Assembly (NCBI GenBank): GCA_015222065.1
Contig: JADFUQ010000072.1
Coordinates: 1-20,190, forward strand
Origin: Bacteroidota bacterium
Lineage (GTDB): Bacteria; Bacteroidota; Bacteroidia; Bacteroidales; VadinHA17
DNA length: 20,190 bases
Direction of reading: 5' to 3'
Positions 6,923 through 14,541 of this stretch are shown here, piece by piece; position 1 is the first letter of the stretch, and each line of letters begins with the position of its first letter. A model generated the notes under the pieces. That model was not told the DNA's origin, did no database searches, and saw nothing but the letters and a program-made list of their open reading frames with translations. Both the position numbers and the translations under genes were made by a program.

Positions 6923-9706
6923 TCACTTTGCATCTTTAACGCAGCGGAATCCGACGGTAGCGTTACGGTCGAAGCCCGGTGAGACCATAAGGAGCATTTG
7001 TGTTTTATCAAGCTGTTGCGGGCCACCCTGTACGTACCACCAGCTTGATGTAGGCTTGTAGTAGCTCCCCCCGCGAATAATAACAAAATAATAACTTCCG
7101 TTATCATAAACATCATTTGTAAGCTGCCATACGTTCCCAACCATATCCATTACTTTAAAAGGGCTTTTCCCTTTTGGGAATGTATTGACAGGTGTTGGTT
7201 GCCCGAAAGCATTGTTACATTTGGTACCATGGAATGTATCACCCCAGGGCCATAACCTCCCATCACTTCCCTGTGCTGCGTATTGCCATTCAATTTCAGT
7301 AGGCAGTCGTTTACCGGCCCATTCAGCATAAGCCAGGGCATCTTCAAGACTCACCCATACAACAGGATAGTTAGCCTGTCCCTGTATATACATACTATTC
7401 TCCCAATGCTTCAGGAAATTAGCCGAATCCTCAGGCTGATATCCTGAGTTTTCAAGGAACTCATAAAACTGTGAATTGGTAACAGGGTATTTATCCATAA
7501 AGAACCTGTTAACATGTACTTTACGTGGTTGGGAATAATCAGGATAAGGTATAAATTGAGCAGGATTGGTAACTGAAAACTCAAAATCCCCCTCATCTAT
7601 CTCTTCCATACCTACAGATGATCTACTAACAGGTTTTGTTGGTTTCACCTCACTGATCAACCAGGGTTTTCCAGGCTCCACTCCTACCACAACTTCATCC
7701 ATAAGTTCTTTTTCATCAAACAACTGGATCACTATCTTCCCTTCATACCTTCCGAAAATCTTACTAATTTTTAGTTTAACCGGTTTTGGTTCAAATTCTA
7801 CAGGCTTTTTTTCATACGACGGATCTCCCTTCCATACAAGGATCTTTTTTCCTTCAGCAGAATTAACAAAGAGAGAATCACCTCTCATGCTAACCTCCAG
7901 AATATCAGGAAGTCGGGCTATACAATCCACATTTCCTTCACTACGTGAATTCAACAACCCTTTATTAAAAGCTTTTACTTTAACCGGGATCATCCATTTA
8001 CCATCCGTTTCAACAGGGTCAAGGGCTTCATGATTCCACAAACTGACGAAATGATATCCTTCTTCAGGAGCAGACTCAAACAAAGAACCGGATACACCCT
8101 CAGGCACCAAACTAAAAATGGTATATAATGTCTTATTCCTGTCTTGCCAGCGGTTTACCCATACACTGTCTGTTACTGTCGGGATAAGTGGTTTCCACCG
8201 GTCATTCAGAAACACAGAAGAATTTTGCCTGAGGATCATAATTGTACGTCCCAGGTATCTGTAATCCTCTTCCATCCACCCGGGACGACCGGGAGCAAAA
8301 GTATTTAGCTCGGTACCATAACCATTAAAGAATGAGATTGCCACCTCACGATGGATCCTTCCCTGGCTAAGCTGGCAAACTCTGAAGATGGCAAATTCAG
8401 GCTTAATCAGTTTATTCAGATTAAGTGGCGGTGGCATAAAAATGGCGTCATGAACCCTGCCTGAAACTATACCGGGCATATCTTCCGGTACTGCCATACC
8501 TTCGGAATACATTACCACTCCTTCTTTTACTCCATCAGCTGCCTCCTGAAGTTTTTTGCTGGAACTTCCATGGCAATCCAGTACCACTCCATCAGCACCT
8601 GTGCTCCTGATAAGTCTTGCCATACCTTCATAAGGATCCTCTTCACGTGTACTCTTGTCCCATGGATTAAATTCAATAAAGAATTTTGTAGAATTGTTTT
8701 GTGCATACCGTGCAAGTTCTTTTATTTTATCCAACCCCAGAGGCAAATCTTCATACATATCCCATTGGTTCCTTTCATCAACACCAAGGCGGGGCCATGT
8801 TGGCCAGATACCAAATACATCATAACCACCGAAATATTTTTTTCCCTCTTCTAAAAACCCGTGAAAATTATACTTCCCTTCAAACCGGTCATAATAATTA
8901 TGATCCCAGGCAAACTGAAGTGTTATTATATATTTATCCCGTATCCATTTCAGATCTTCCCTATCATAAAGCGAATTATCGAAAAACTCCAGATCATACA
9001 AGTACCTGTCCCGGAACATTAGTTTCATTCCGTTTTGCCAATCTCCCTGAAAAGCATCTATATAGATTGTATATTTAACACTCCCTCTTGGAGGAACAAA
9101 AGTTTTATAGCGATGTTTCTGTGAATTATCTACGGATGTTCTCCGGGCAATTGCGCAAGCTGAAAGATTATCGTCAATTTCAATGGAACCATATCCCATT
9201 TCCCAGGCGTTATCGGGCAAAATAACTCCAACCGGTCCGAAACCCGGTCTGAATAGCTTAGTACGGGCCAAATCCCATGGACCTGTCCCTGTAATATAAA
9301 TATGGTCATCAACTGCACCAAAAGGTACAACATTTGATATCTCAATAGTATCGACAGAAAAATTAATAATTGTAAGAACGGCTTTCCATCCCTGTTCAAA
9401 ACCTAGAACAGGTTCCAGACTGCCTTGTATACTACTTGCAAACTGGTATCTGAACAACTCTCCTTCCTTAATCACTTTAGCATCGCCGGAAAAAAACTTT
9501 TCATTATTAATCTCCAGGCTGAACAAAGGCACAGGAACACTTGTATTTTGTTTATTACCATTATCCAGAATAAAAGCAACAACAGAAAGACCTTTAGATT
9601 GGTCAATTTCAATATCCCTGGTTATTTGAGCGGCTCCTTTTGTAATACTAACCAGAACTATTATTATCAGACAAATAATCCTGGGTATAATTCTGAATCC
9701 TTTCAT
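6923..9706 (-). CDS. Glycosidase-like TIM barrel fused to a cysteine-less FGE-sulfatase (SUMF1-type) domain
   Basis: A 927-residue exported protein (signal peptide about 1-26). Residues about 27-240 are a beta-sandwich. About 250-520 looks like a (beta/alpha)8 barrel of the retaining alpha-glycosidase kind: D377 in GVVLDCHG and E402 in VVMYSEGMA end successive strands and are possible catalytic residues. A beta-rich linker follows. Residues 706-925 are a formylglycine-generating-enzyme-like fold (KYPVTNSQFYEF, RLPTEIEWQYAAQG, WPWGD, VGNVWQLTNDV, RGGSYY, VGFRC). In catalytic FGE the RGGSY motif is followed by two copper-binding cysteines. Here the equivalent positions are K884 and W889, so that activity is probably lost and the domain may bind sugar or protein. 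No sulfatase is nearby. It lies 71 bp after the galM-type gene and 36 bp before the GH63-like gene. The barrel's exact GH family is not resolved. Confidence 0.85.
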   Translation of the reverse strand: MKGFRIIPRIICLIIIVLVSITKGAAQITRDIEIDQSKGLSVVAFILDNGNKQNTSVPVPLFSLEINNEKFFSGDAKVIKEGELFRYQFASSIQGSLEPVLGFEQGWKAVLTIINFSVDTIEISNVVPFGAVDDHIYITGTGPWDLARTKLFRPGFGPVGVILPDNAWEMGYGSIEIDDNLSACAIARRTSVDNSQKHRYKTFVPPRGSVKYTIYIDAFQGDWQNGMKLMFRDRYLYDLEFFDNSLYDREDLKWIRDKYIITLQFAWDHNYYDRFEGKYNFHGFLEEGKKYFGGYDVFGIWPTWPRLGVDERNQWDMYEDLPLGLDKIKELARYAQNNSTKFFIEFNPWDKSTREEDPYEGMARLIRSTGADGVVLDCHGSSSKKLQEAADGVKEGVVMYSEGMAVPEDMPGIVSGRVHDAIFMPPPLNLNKLIKPEFAIFRVCQLSQGRIHREVAISFFNGYGTELNTFAPGRPGWMEEDYRYLGRTIMILRQNSSVFLNDRWKPLIPTVTDSVWVNRWQDRNKTLYTIFSLVPEGVSGSLFESAPEEGYHFVSLWNHEALDPVETDGKWMIPVKVKAFNKGLLNSRSEGNVDCIARLPDILEVSMRGDSLFVNSAEGKKILVWKGDPSYEKKPVEFEPKPVKLKISKIFGRYEGKIVIQLFDEKELMDEVVVGVEPGKPWLISEVKPTKPVSRSSVGMEEIDEGDFEFSVTNPAQFIPYPDYSQPRKVHVNRFFMDKYPVTNSQFYEFLENSGYQPEDSANFLKHWENSMYIQGQANYPVVWVSLEDALAYAEWAGKRLPTEIEWQYAAQGSDGRLWPWGDTFHGTKCNNAFGQPTPVNTFPKGKSPFKVMDMVGNVWQLTNDVYDNGSYYFVIIRGGSYYKPTSSWWYVQGGPQQLDKTQMLLMVSPGFDRNATVGFRCVKDAK

Positions 9707-9777
9707 TAGAAAATGACTAAAATGACAAAAATTTAGCTCATTTAGTGTTTTTTTATAGACAATATTGCGCCAGGAAT

Positions 9778-10956
9778 TTACCTGGTTATGAATTTATATA
9801 TTGTTGTTTGCGTATATTTCTCATCCGGTTTAAGGATTGTTGAAGGGAAATCCGGTTGGTTAGGCGAATCAGGGTAATGCTGTGCTTCAAGACATAAACC
9901 ATAATGCTTGTGGTAAACAATATCATTTTTCCCAGTAATAGATCCATCAAGGAAATTACCTGTATATAGTTGCACGCCTGGCTCAGTTGAATAAACCTCT
10001 ATTACCCGTCCACTTTCGGGTTCGGTTACTTTGGCAATTAATTCCAATTCACCAGGTTCCTTATTAACAATATAACAATGATCGTAACCGCCGGGAACAC
10101 TATCAATTCGTGCACCTATTTTCATAGCAGTAGTAAAATCCAAAGGGGTTCCCTCAACCACCGGCAAATCTCCGGTTGGAATTAAACTTTCATCAACAAT
10201 AACATACCTGTCAGCATCGATCATTACTTCATGACCATAAACATCCTGCTTACAGGCAGTAAGGTTAAAATAGCTGTGATGAGTAAGGTTAACCGGACAG
10301 GCTTTATCAGTAACTGCTTCGTAATCAATCTTCAGCTCATTATCATTAGTCAGAGTATATGTAACGGTTACATTCAGGTTTCCGGGGTAACCTTCTTCCA
10401 TATCCTCACTTAAATAAGATAACTTTAATGCAGGTCCATTATCCGTCTCAACAGGTTCAGCGTTCCATACTTTTTTATCAAATCCTTCCAGACCACCATG
10501 AAGATGGTTCTCACCGTTATTCACAGCCAGGGTATACTCTTCTCCATCAACTGTGAATTTACCTTTCGCGATGCGGTTCCCATAACGGCCCACAATTGCT
10601 CCAAAATACGGATGTTCGCCAAGGTAACCTTCGAGATTATCAAATCCAAGTACTACATCCTCGAAATTTCCATTTTTATCGGGAACTATGAGTGAAGTTA
10701 CAATACCTCCAAAATTGGTGATTTTTACGATCATTCCCTGGTTATTTTTCAATGTAAATAAATCAACCAGGGTTCCGCTTTTTGTTGCTCCGAATGTCTC
10801 TTTTGTTATTTCCATTTTTTCTTTGGTTTGTTTTTTTTCGTTAGTAGTTTGCCCCGAGTTGCATCCCACAAATATCAGGGTTGATAAAAAAACGATAATG
10901 CCGGTCAGAATTTTTCTATCTGACAGCAAATTATTAGAAAAAGTTTTCATATTCAT
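9778..10956 (-). CDS. galM: Aldose 1-epimerase (galactose mutarotase), lipoprotein
   Basis: A 392-residue mutarotase that interconverts alpha and beta anomers of aldohexoses. The N-terminus MNMKTFSNNLLSDRKILTGI leads to a lipobox FVGC with Cys32, so the enzyme is predicted to be a lipoprotein, unlike the cytosolic enterobacterial GalM. Family motifs are GNRIAKGKF (126-134), NNGENHLHGG (147-155), the catalytic histidine region LTHHSYFNL (224-232, H226/H227), PGVQLYTGNFLDG (326-338), and the catalytic base E357 in GLCLEAQHYPDSPNQP. Met-3 is an alternative start (MKTF). It is the first gene of a probable operon with two exported glycosidase-like genes downstream, so it likely equilibrates sugars released by them. 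A dyad at 11024-11060 lies upstream. Confidence 0.93.
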   Translation of the reverse strand: MNMKTFSNNLLSDRKILTGIIVFLSTLIFVGCNSGQTTNEKKQTKEKMEITKETFGATKSGTLVDLFTLKNNQGMIVKITNFGGIVTSLIVPDKNGNFEDVVLGFDNLEGYLGEHPYFGAIVGRYGNRIAKGKFTVDGEEYTLAVNNGENHLHGGLEGFDKKVWNAEPVETDNGPALKLSYLSEDMEEGYPGNLNVTVTYTLTNDNELKIDYEAVTDKACPVNLTHHSYFNLTACKQDVYGHEVMIDADRYVIVDESLIPTGDLPVVEGTPLDFTTAMKIGARIDSVPGGYDHCYIVNKEPGELELIAKVTEPESGRVIEVYSTEPGVQLYTGNFLDGSITGKNDIVYHKHYGLCLEAQHYPDSPNQPDFPSTILKPDEKYTQTTIYKFITR

Positions 10957-10985
10957 AAAATATTGGTTTTAAAGTTATTATAAGA

Positions 10986-11001
10986 AAGCCTTAGCCTTAG
11001 C
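10986..11001. repeat. GCCTTA hexamer repeat, related copy at 17451-17470
   Basis: AAGCCTTAGCCTTAGC holds two and a half copies of a hexamer. Its reverse complement with flank (GCTAAGGCTAAGGCTTTCTTA) matches 17451-17470 (GCTAAGGCTAAGGTTTCTTA) except for one extra base. Both copies are in intergenic DNA. Confidence 0.55.
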
Positions 11002-11023
11002 TTAATTTGCAAGACGCAAGATA

Positions 11024-11060
11024 GTGAATTTACCTGAGACAGGTAAACATAATAATTCAC
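11024..11060. promoter_or_regulatory. Dyad TTTACCTG-AGA-CAGGTAAA with outer GTGAA/TTCAC arms; candidate operator
   Basis: TTTACCTG (11029-11036) and CAGGTAAA (11040-11047) are perfect 8-bp complements around AGA. Outer arms GTGAATT (11024-11030) and AATTCAC (11054-11060) are also perfect complements. It lies 68 bp upstream of the galM-type start codon, where a repressor or activator site, or a leader hairpin, would act. There is no T run in either direction to suggest a terminator. The regulator is not in the window. Confidence 0.5.
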
Positions 11061-11206
11061 ATATTTTTCAGACAACTACCTTTTCCAGTATAGGTAATAC
11101 AATCTGACGTTTCGCAGATAAAATAATTACTTATATCTTAATTAGCTACAAAAATAATAATTTGCATAAAGTGCATAATATCAAGCAAGTACACAATTCA
11201 TTTTTT

Positions 11207-11290
11207 GAATATCGAACAGGGAACACCGATTTTAGATTTTAGAACTAATCATGGTTTACTTCAACATTCGATATTCGTTAATCGATATTC
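11207..11290. repeat. Intergenic inverted repeat GAATATCGAA...TTCGATATTC
   Basis: GAATATCGAA (11207-11216) and TTCGATATTC (11267-11276) are perfect 10-bp complements, and a further ATCGATATTC follows at 11281-11290. The interior (AACAGGGAACACCGATTTT ...) resembles a family of degenerate intergenic repeats that I associate from memory with Bacteroidota genomes. No coding content. Confidence 0.6.
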
Positions 11291-11349
11291 ATTATTCATC
11301 TTAACAACTGTATATTAATATGTTGTCAAGCGCGAAACATAAGATACAA

Positions 11350-11571
11350 TTAAATGATCCCTCCCCCAATAGCAAGACGAAAAAGAGCAACAATAAGAAC
11401 CACCAGGTTCAGGTTCCGTCCACTATCTTTAGCAGCAATAAATCCCAATACAATACCTATTAATGAAATCCCAACAGCAATCCAGTTAACCCATCCCAGG
11501 AACGGGAATATTCCGACGATAACGATTACTATACAGACAAAGCCTAAAATAAATGAAATTAGATTTATCAT
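11350..11571 (-). CDS. Small hydrophobic membrane protein of unknown function
   Basis: A 73-residue protein, almost entirely hydrophobic. Segments of about residues 4-24, 25-46 and 53-72 could each span the membrane, with a short polar stretch AAKDSGRNLN at about 46-55 between the second and third. The mix of glycine, isoleucine and valine with intact charged turns looks like a real inner-membrane protein rather than a chance frame. I do not recognise a named family and assign no function. It stands alone, with repeats on both sides. Confidence 0.7.
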   Translation of the reverse strand: MINLISFILGFVCIVIVIVGIFPFLGWVNWIAVGISLIGIVLGFIAAKDSGRNLNLVVLIVALFRLAIGGGII

Positions 11572-11908
11572 ATTAAAATGTAGTAACTACTCAGTGTTTT
11601 AAGAATAAAAATATTCCTTACTCAACTACTCACCTTACTCACCATACTTAACTTTTCATACTAATTAGTTACAAAATGTAAAAAAATTGGAATATTTATT
11701 TCTAATTAAAACAAATATGATACTTTTAATCATAATTATTGTAGTCAATTTGAGAAAAATTAATTTTCCCAGATGTATTATAGAGTTTTCTCTGTTTCCG
11801 AAGATATTATCAGTTTGCATGTCAGGATTGAAGAGTTAATAGAAAAATATTAATGAAATATAACATTATAGGATTTATCACGTATATAAATAAAACTGAA
11901 AGGTTTAT
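11572..11908. other. Divergent AT-rich intergenic region with a weak ACTCAC repeat
   Basis: These 337 bases separate a minus-strand and a plus-strand gene, so they should hold both promoters. At about 11617-11655 copies of (C)TTACTCA(C), CTACTCAC and CATACTTAA repeat with a period near 9 bases. The rest is very AT-rich with no gene. No perfect TAnnTTTG box could be assigned; TACATTTTG on the minus strand near 11670 is one base too long. Confidence 0.5.
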
Positions 11909-12112
11909 ATGCAAAGTTTTTTAAAAATATTATTATTATTATTATTTTTTGTTTTTTGCAATACTCTTCAAACAGGTTGCAGTTCAACACGCAAAACAAT
12001 AAAAGCCAAACGAAGGATTATACATGTAGATAATACAAAACTTGGTAAGAACAAAATCTTCTATTCAAAAAGCTACCAAAAGAGACTAAAAAAAAGAAAA
12101 AGAAAGAAGTAA
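11909..12112 (+). CDS. Small lipoprotein with highly basic C-terminal tail
   Basis: A 67-residue predicted lipoprotein. MQSFLKILLLLLFFVFCNTLQTGC is a signal peptide with lipobox LQTGC (Cys24). The mature part is very rich in lysine and arginine and ends KRLKKRKRKK. The signal peptide has a run of five TTA leucine codons. No enzyme motif is visible and the function is unknown; a basic anchored tail might bind LPS, DNA or peptidoglycan, which is a guess. It precedes the kinase gene by 59 bp on the same strand and could be cotranscribed with it. Confidence 0.7.
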   Translation: MQSFLKILLLLLFFVFCNTLQTGCSSTRKTIKAKRRIIHVDNTKLGKNKIFYSKSYQKRLKKRKRKK

Positions 12113-12171
12113 TTTGATTATCCTTAGCGCTCCGTTTCACAACCTGTTACTAAAGAAATTAGCTATTTTTT

Positions 12172-13272
12172 ATGAAAACCAAGTTTAAACAAATCCTTGA
12201 TCAATTTGAGATCAAGGGTGAGCCGGCAAAAATTGAACCTTATGGCACTGGCCATATAAACGACACTTACCAGGTTATAAACTCAAATACAAAATACCCT
12301 GATTATCTTCTTCAAAGAATAAATAATCAGATATTCAAAGATATACCCGGGTTGATGGATAATATTAAGCGAGTTACTGAACATCTCCGAAACAAACTGG
12401 ATGATATTCCGGGAAGTGAACCGGAAAGAGAAGCATTATCGCTTATTCCCACAAAATCGGGAAGTTGGTTCTATTACGAAACAAATAATAGTTATTGGCG
12501 ATTATATCATTTTATAAAAAATCATCGCTCATACGATATTGTTGAGAACCCTGCGCAGGCATACGAAGGCGGCAGGATGTTCGGAAAATTCATTGCATTA
12601 CTTTCTGACGTACCCGGAGGACCTCTTAACGAGACAATTCCAGCCTTTCATGATATCAATAAGAGATTGGATACTTTTTACCAAACCCTTGAATCAAACT
12701 CAAAAAAAAGGACAGGCAAAACAAAACCGGAGATCGATTTTGTCAGATCACACGGGACAGAAATGGGTAGAATACTACGACTGGGACAGAACGGTAAAAT
12801 ACCGGAACGAATTACACACAACGATACCAAATTCAATAATGTATTGCTTGACCAAAATGACAAAGGACTTTGTGTGATTGATCTGGATACAGTAATGACC
12901 GGATATGTTCATTACGATTTTGGTGATTCTATCAGGACATCGGCAAATACTGCTGCTGAAGACGAAAAAGATCTGTCGAAAGTAAAAATGGACATCAACC
13001 TGTTTGAAGGATACGCAAAAGGATTTCTAAAAGAAACAAAAAATGCCCTGACCCAAACAGAGATAGATAACCTTGCTTTTTCAGCCAAACTGATGCCGTT
13101 TATAATAGGACTAAGATTTCTTACAGATTATATTGATGGCGATAATTACTTTAAAACCGCTTATCCTGATCATAACCTTGTAAGAGCAAGAACTCAATTC
13201 CGGCTTGTTGACAGTGCAGAAGAACAATTCAGCCGGATGGAGGATATTGTTCGGAGGATATGCTCAGAATAA
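12172..13272 (+). CDS. Aminoglycoside-phosphotransferase-fold kinase, NahK-like (N-acetylhexosamine 1-kinase type)
   Basis: A 366-residue cytosolic kinase of the APH/choline-kinase fold. A glycine-rich loop YGTGHINDTY is near residues 24-33, LLQRIN (46-51) holds the hinge region after strand 3, the catalytic loop is THNDTKFNNVLLD (215-227, D218 base, N223 metal ligand), and the metal-binding DLD is at 237-239 followed by TVMTGYVHYDFGDSIR. This arrangement and length resemble N-acetylhexosamine 1-kinases such as NahK of bifidobacteria, which phosphorylate the anomeric carbon of GlcNAc or GalNAc; homologues may act on other sugars. The gene converges with the sugar isomerase gene, five bases apart. 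Fold certain, sugar specificity inferred. Confidence 0.85.
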   Translation: MKTKFKQILDQFEIKGEPAKIEPYGTGHINDTYQVINSNTKYPDYLLQRINNQIFKDIPGLMDNIKRVTEHLRNKLDDIPGSEPEREALSLIPTKSGSWFYYETNNSYWRLYHFIKNHRSYDIVENPAQAYEGGRMFGKFIALLSDVPGGPLNETIPAFHDINKRLDTFYQTLESNSKKRTGKTKPEIDFVRSHGTEMGRILRLGQNGKIPERITHNDTKFNNVLLDQNDKGLCVIDLDTVMTGYVHYDFGDSIRTSANTAAEDEKDLSKVKMDINLFEGYAKGFLKETKNALTQTEIDNLAFSAKLMPFIIGLRFLTDYIDGDNYFKTAYPDHNLVRARTQFRLVDSAEEQFSRMEDIVRRICSE

Positions 13273-13277
13273 AGAAA

Positions 13278-14144
13278 TTAATGTGAATTCAGATACTCAA
13301 CACACTTTTTTATATCCGGAGCGGAATTCTCCCAATTATACTCATATTCGATAGTATACACACCATTAAAATTTTGCCTGTCCAGTTCGGCAAGTATTGC
13401 AGGCATATCCAGAACACCTTCTCCAAAGATCACAGTATGAGCTTCAAGGTCATTCATAAGGTTCATATCTTTAAAATGGAGGCTTTTTATCCTGCCTTCA
13501 AGGGTTTTCAGACATTCAACAGGATTTTTCCCTGACCGTGCCCAGTGTCCGATATCAGCACATGCCCCGATACGATCGCTTTTATCCTTTATTGCTGCCA
13601 GTACCACTTCGGGATCCCAGTAAAAAGATGGTGTCGGATGATTATGGATCCCGATACTAATCTCGTATTTATCGCAAAGGGTGCCGATATAATCGAGATG
13701 TGCAGTATCCGGTTCAGCTGTAATTACCTCTATTCCCATATCTGCAGCAAATTCAAACAGGTTGTCCCATCCTTCTGCTTCATCAATACCACTTACAACA
13801 CCATAACATACCAGTTTAACACCAGCATCATTCAATTTTTTCTTAATTATATCCCTGGTTTCCTGATCCATTGTAAAATGGGTTTTTCCTTCAAATTCAC
13901 CACCAATAATCTGACCGGGATATGCTTCAATATAAGGCGCACCGGCTTCAGCGGTTTTATCAACAGCTTCAAAAAATGTAAACTCTTTGAACGAATATGC
14001 CTGAACAGCTACTTTCCGGGTAACTTTCTGCTCCTTTATGGCTGCTTCCTGCTCCTTTGGAACCTTACTTTTACAACTCATTGCAAAGCCGGCAACGGCA
14101 AGTGTAACAACAATTAAAGAAAAGTTTTTTACTAAATTTTTCAT
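13278..14144 (-). CDS. Sugar phosphate isomerase/epimerase-like TIM-barrel lipoprotein
   Basis: A 288-residue protein of the xylose-isomerase-like TIM-barrel superfamily. The N-terminus MKNLVKNFSLIVVTLAVAGF continues to AMSC, a lipobox with Cys24, so it is a predicted lipoprotein and is unlikely to act on phosphorylated cytosolic sugars. Probable divalent-metal ligands are E144 (ITAEPD), H167/H169 (GIHNHP), D197/H200 (CADIGHWARSG) and E266 (IEYEYNW). Exported members of this family are common in Bacteroidota and may isomerise, epimerise or dehydrate sugars; 3-keto-glycoside chemistry is one possibility. It has its own leader, since the upstream mlaD stop is about 400 bp away. Confidence 0.85.
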   Translation of the reverse strand: MKNLVKNFSLIVVTLAVAGFAMSCKSKVPKEQEAAIKEQKVTRKVAVQAYSFKEFTFFEAVDKTAEAGAPYIEAYPGQIIGGEFEGKTHFTMDQETRDIIKKKLNDAGVKLVCYGVVSGIDEAEGWDNLFEFAADMGIEVITAEPDTAHLDYIGTLCDKYEISIGIHNHPTPSFYWDPEVVLAAIKDKSDRIGACADIGHWARSGKNPVECLKTLEGRIKSLHFKDMNLMNDLEAHTVIFGEGVLDMPAILAELDRQNFNGVYTIEYEYNWENSAPDIKKCVEYLNSH

Positions 14145-14241
14145 AAGATTTTGTGATTTTAATGATTAATATGTTAATTAGGATTATCTACATTCTGTTC
14201 CGATACGTTATTTTTCATAAGTAATAAATTTTGTATAATTT

Positions 14242-14269
14242 GTTACTGGTTACTGGTTACTGGTTACTG
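14242..14269. repeat. Perfect 7-bp tandem array, (GTTACTG)x4
   Basis: Four identical copies of GTTACTG occupy 14242-14269, followed by a degenerate GTATCTC. Perfect identity between copies suggests recent expansion. It lies about 100 bp upstream of the isomerase gene start. Confidence 0.9.
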
Positions 14270-14319
14270 GTATCTCTTTCACTCCATCTTTTCGTCTTTC
14301 AATCTCACTTCTTCCTTCA

Positions 14320-14358
14320 GACTCTGCCAGGAACGCCTTCGGCGCACGCTGGCAGGTC
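14320..14358. repeat. Hairpin CTGCCAG...CGCCTTCGGCG...CTGGCAG
   Basis: CTGCCAG (14324-14330) pairs with CTGGCAG (14349-14355), and a second stem CGCC/GGCG closes a TTC loop inside it. GAC/GTC outside adds imperfect pairing. It shares the CCAG...CCTTCGG...CTGG layout with the hairpin at 4698-4723, so the two are probably copies of one dispersed element. Confidence 0.7.
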
Positions 14359-14384
14359 TTTCTATAGGTCTTATACCAGTCCCA

Positions 14385-14541
14385 TTTTCACCTCTTCACC
14401 TTTTCACCCCATTTCCTCATTTCCTCATCACCTCTTCTCCTTTTCACCTCTTCTACTCTTATTCCCTCTATCCCCTTTACTCCCTCTATTCCCTTTATTC
14501 CCTCTTTTCCATTTTTCCATTTTTCCATTTTTCCTCTCTTC
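14385..14541. repeat. 157-bp nearly pure pyrimidine tract of 8-9 bp degenerate repeats, directly 3' of mlaD
   Basis: The plus strand is almost entirely C and T, with A as the only interruption, so the transcript of mlaD read through it would be G/A-rich with scattered U. Units include TTTTCACC, ATTTCCTC, a run of five 9-mers of the form (C/T)TATTCCCT, and ATTTTTCC repeated three times. It begins right at the mlaD stop codon. Confidence 0.8.

Larger units (their letters stand above)
10957..11349. other. Non-coding gap between galM-type gene and small membrane protein gene
   Basis: No gene is seen in these 393 bases. From left to right it holds a GCCTTA tandem repeat at 10986-11001, the dyad at 11024-11060, AT-rich sequence, and the inverted repeat at 11207-11290. 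It must contain the promoter of the galM operon on the minus strand, but no perfect TAnnTTTG box was found there. Confidence 0.7.
14145..14541. other. Repeat-filled gap between sugar isomerase gene and mlaD
   Basis: No gene is seen. It holds a GTTACTG array, a hairpin, and a long pyrimidine-only tract, each listed separately. The leader of the isomerase gene (14145-14241) is AT-rich without a perfect -7 box. The long open frame on the plus strand through this region is a product of the repeats. Confidence 0.7.

Noticed and set aside
6923..9706. Active sulfatase-maturing formylglycine-generating enzyme
   Set aside because: Both catalytic cysteines are absent at the expected positions and no sulfatase is encoded in the window.
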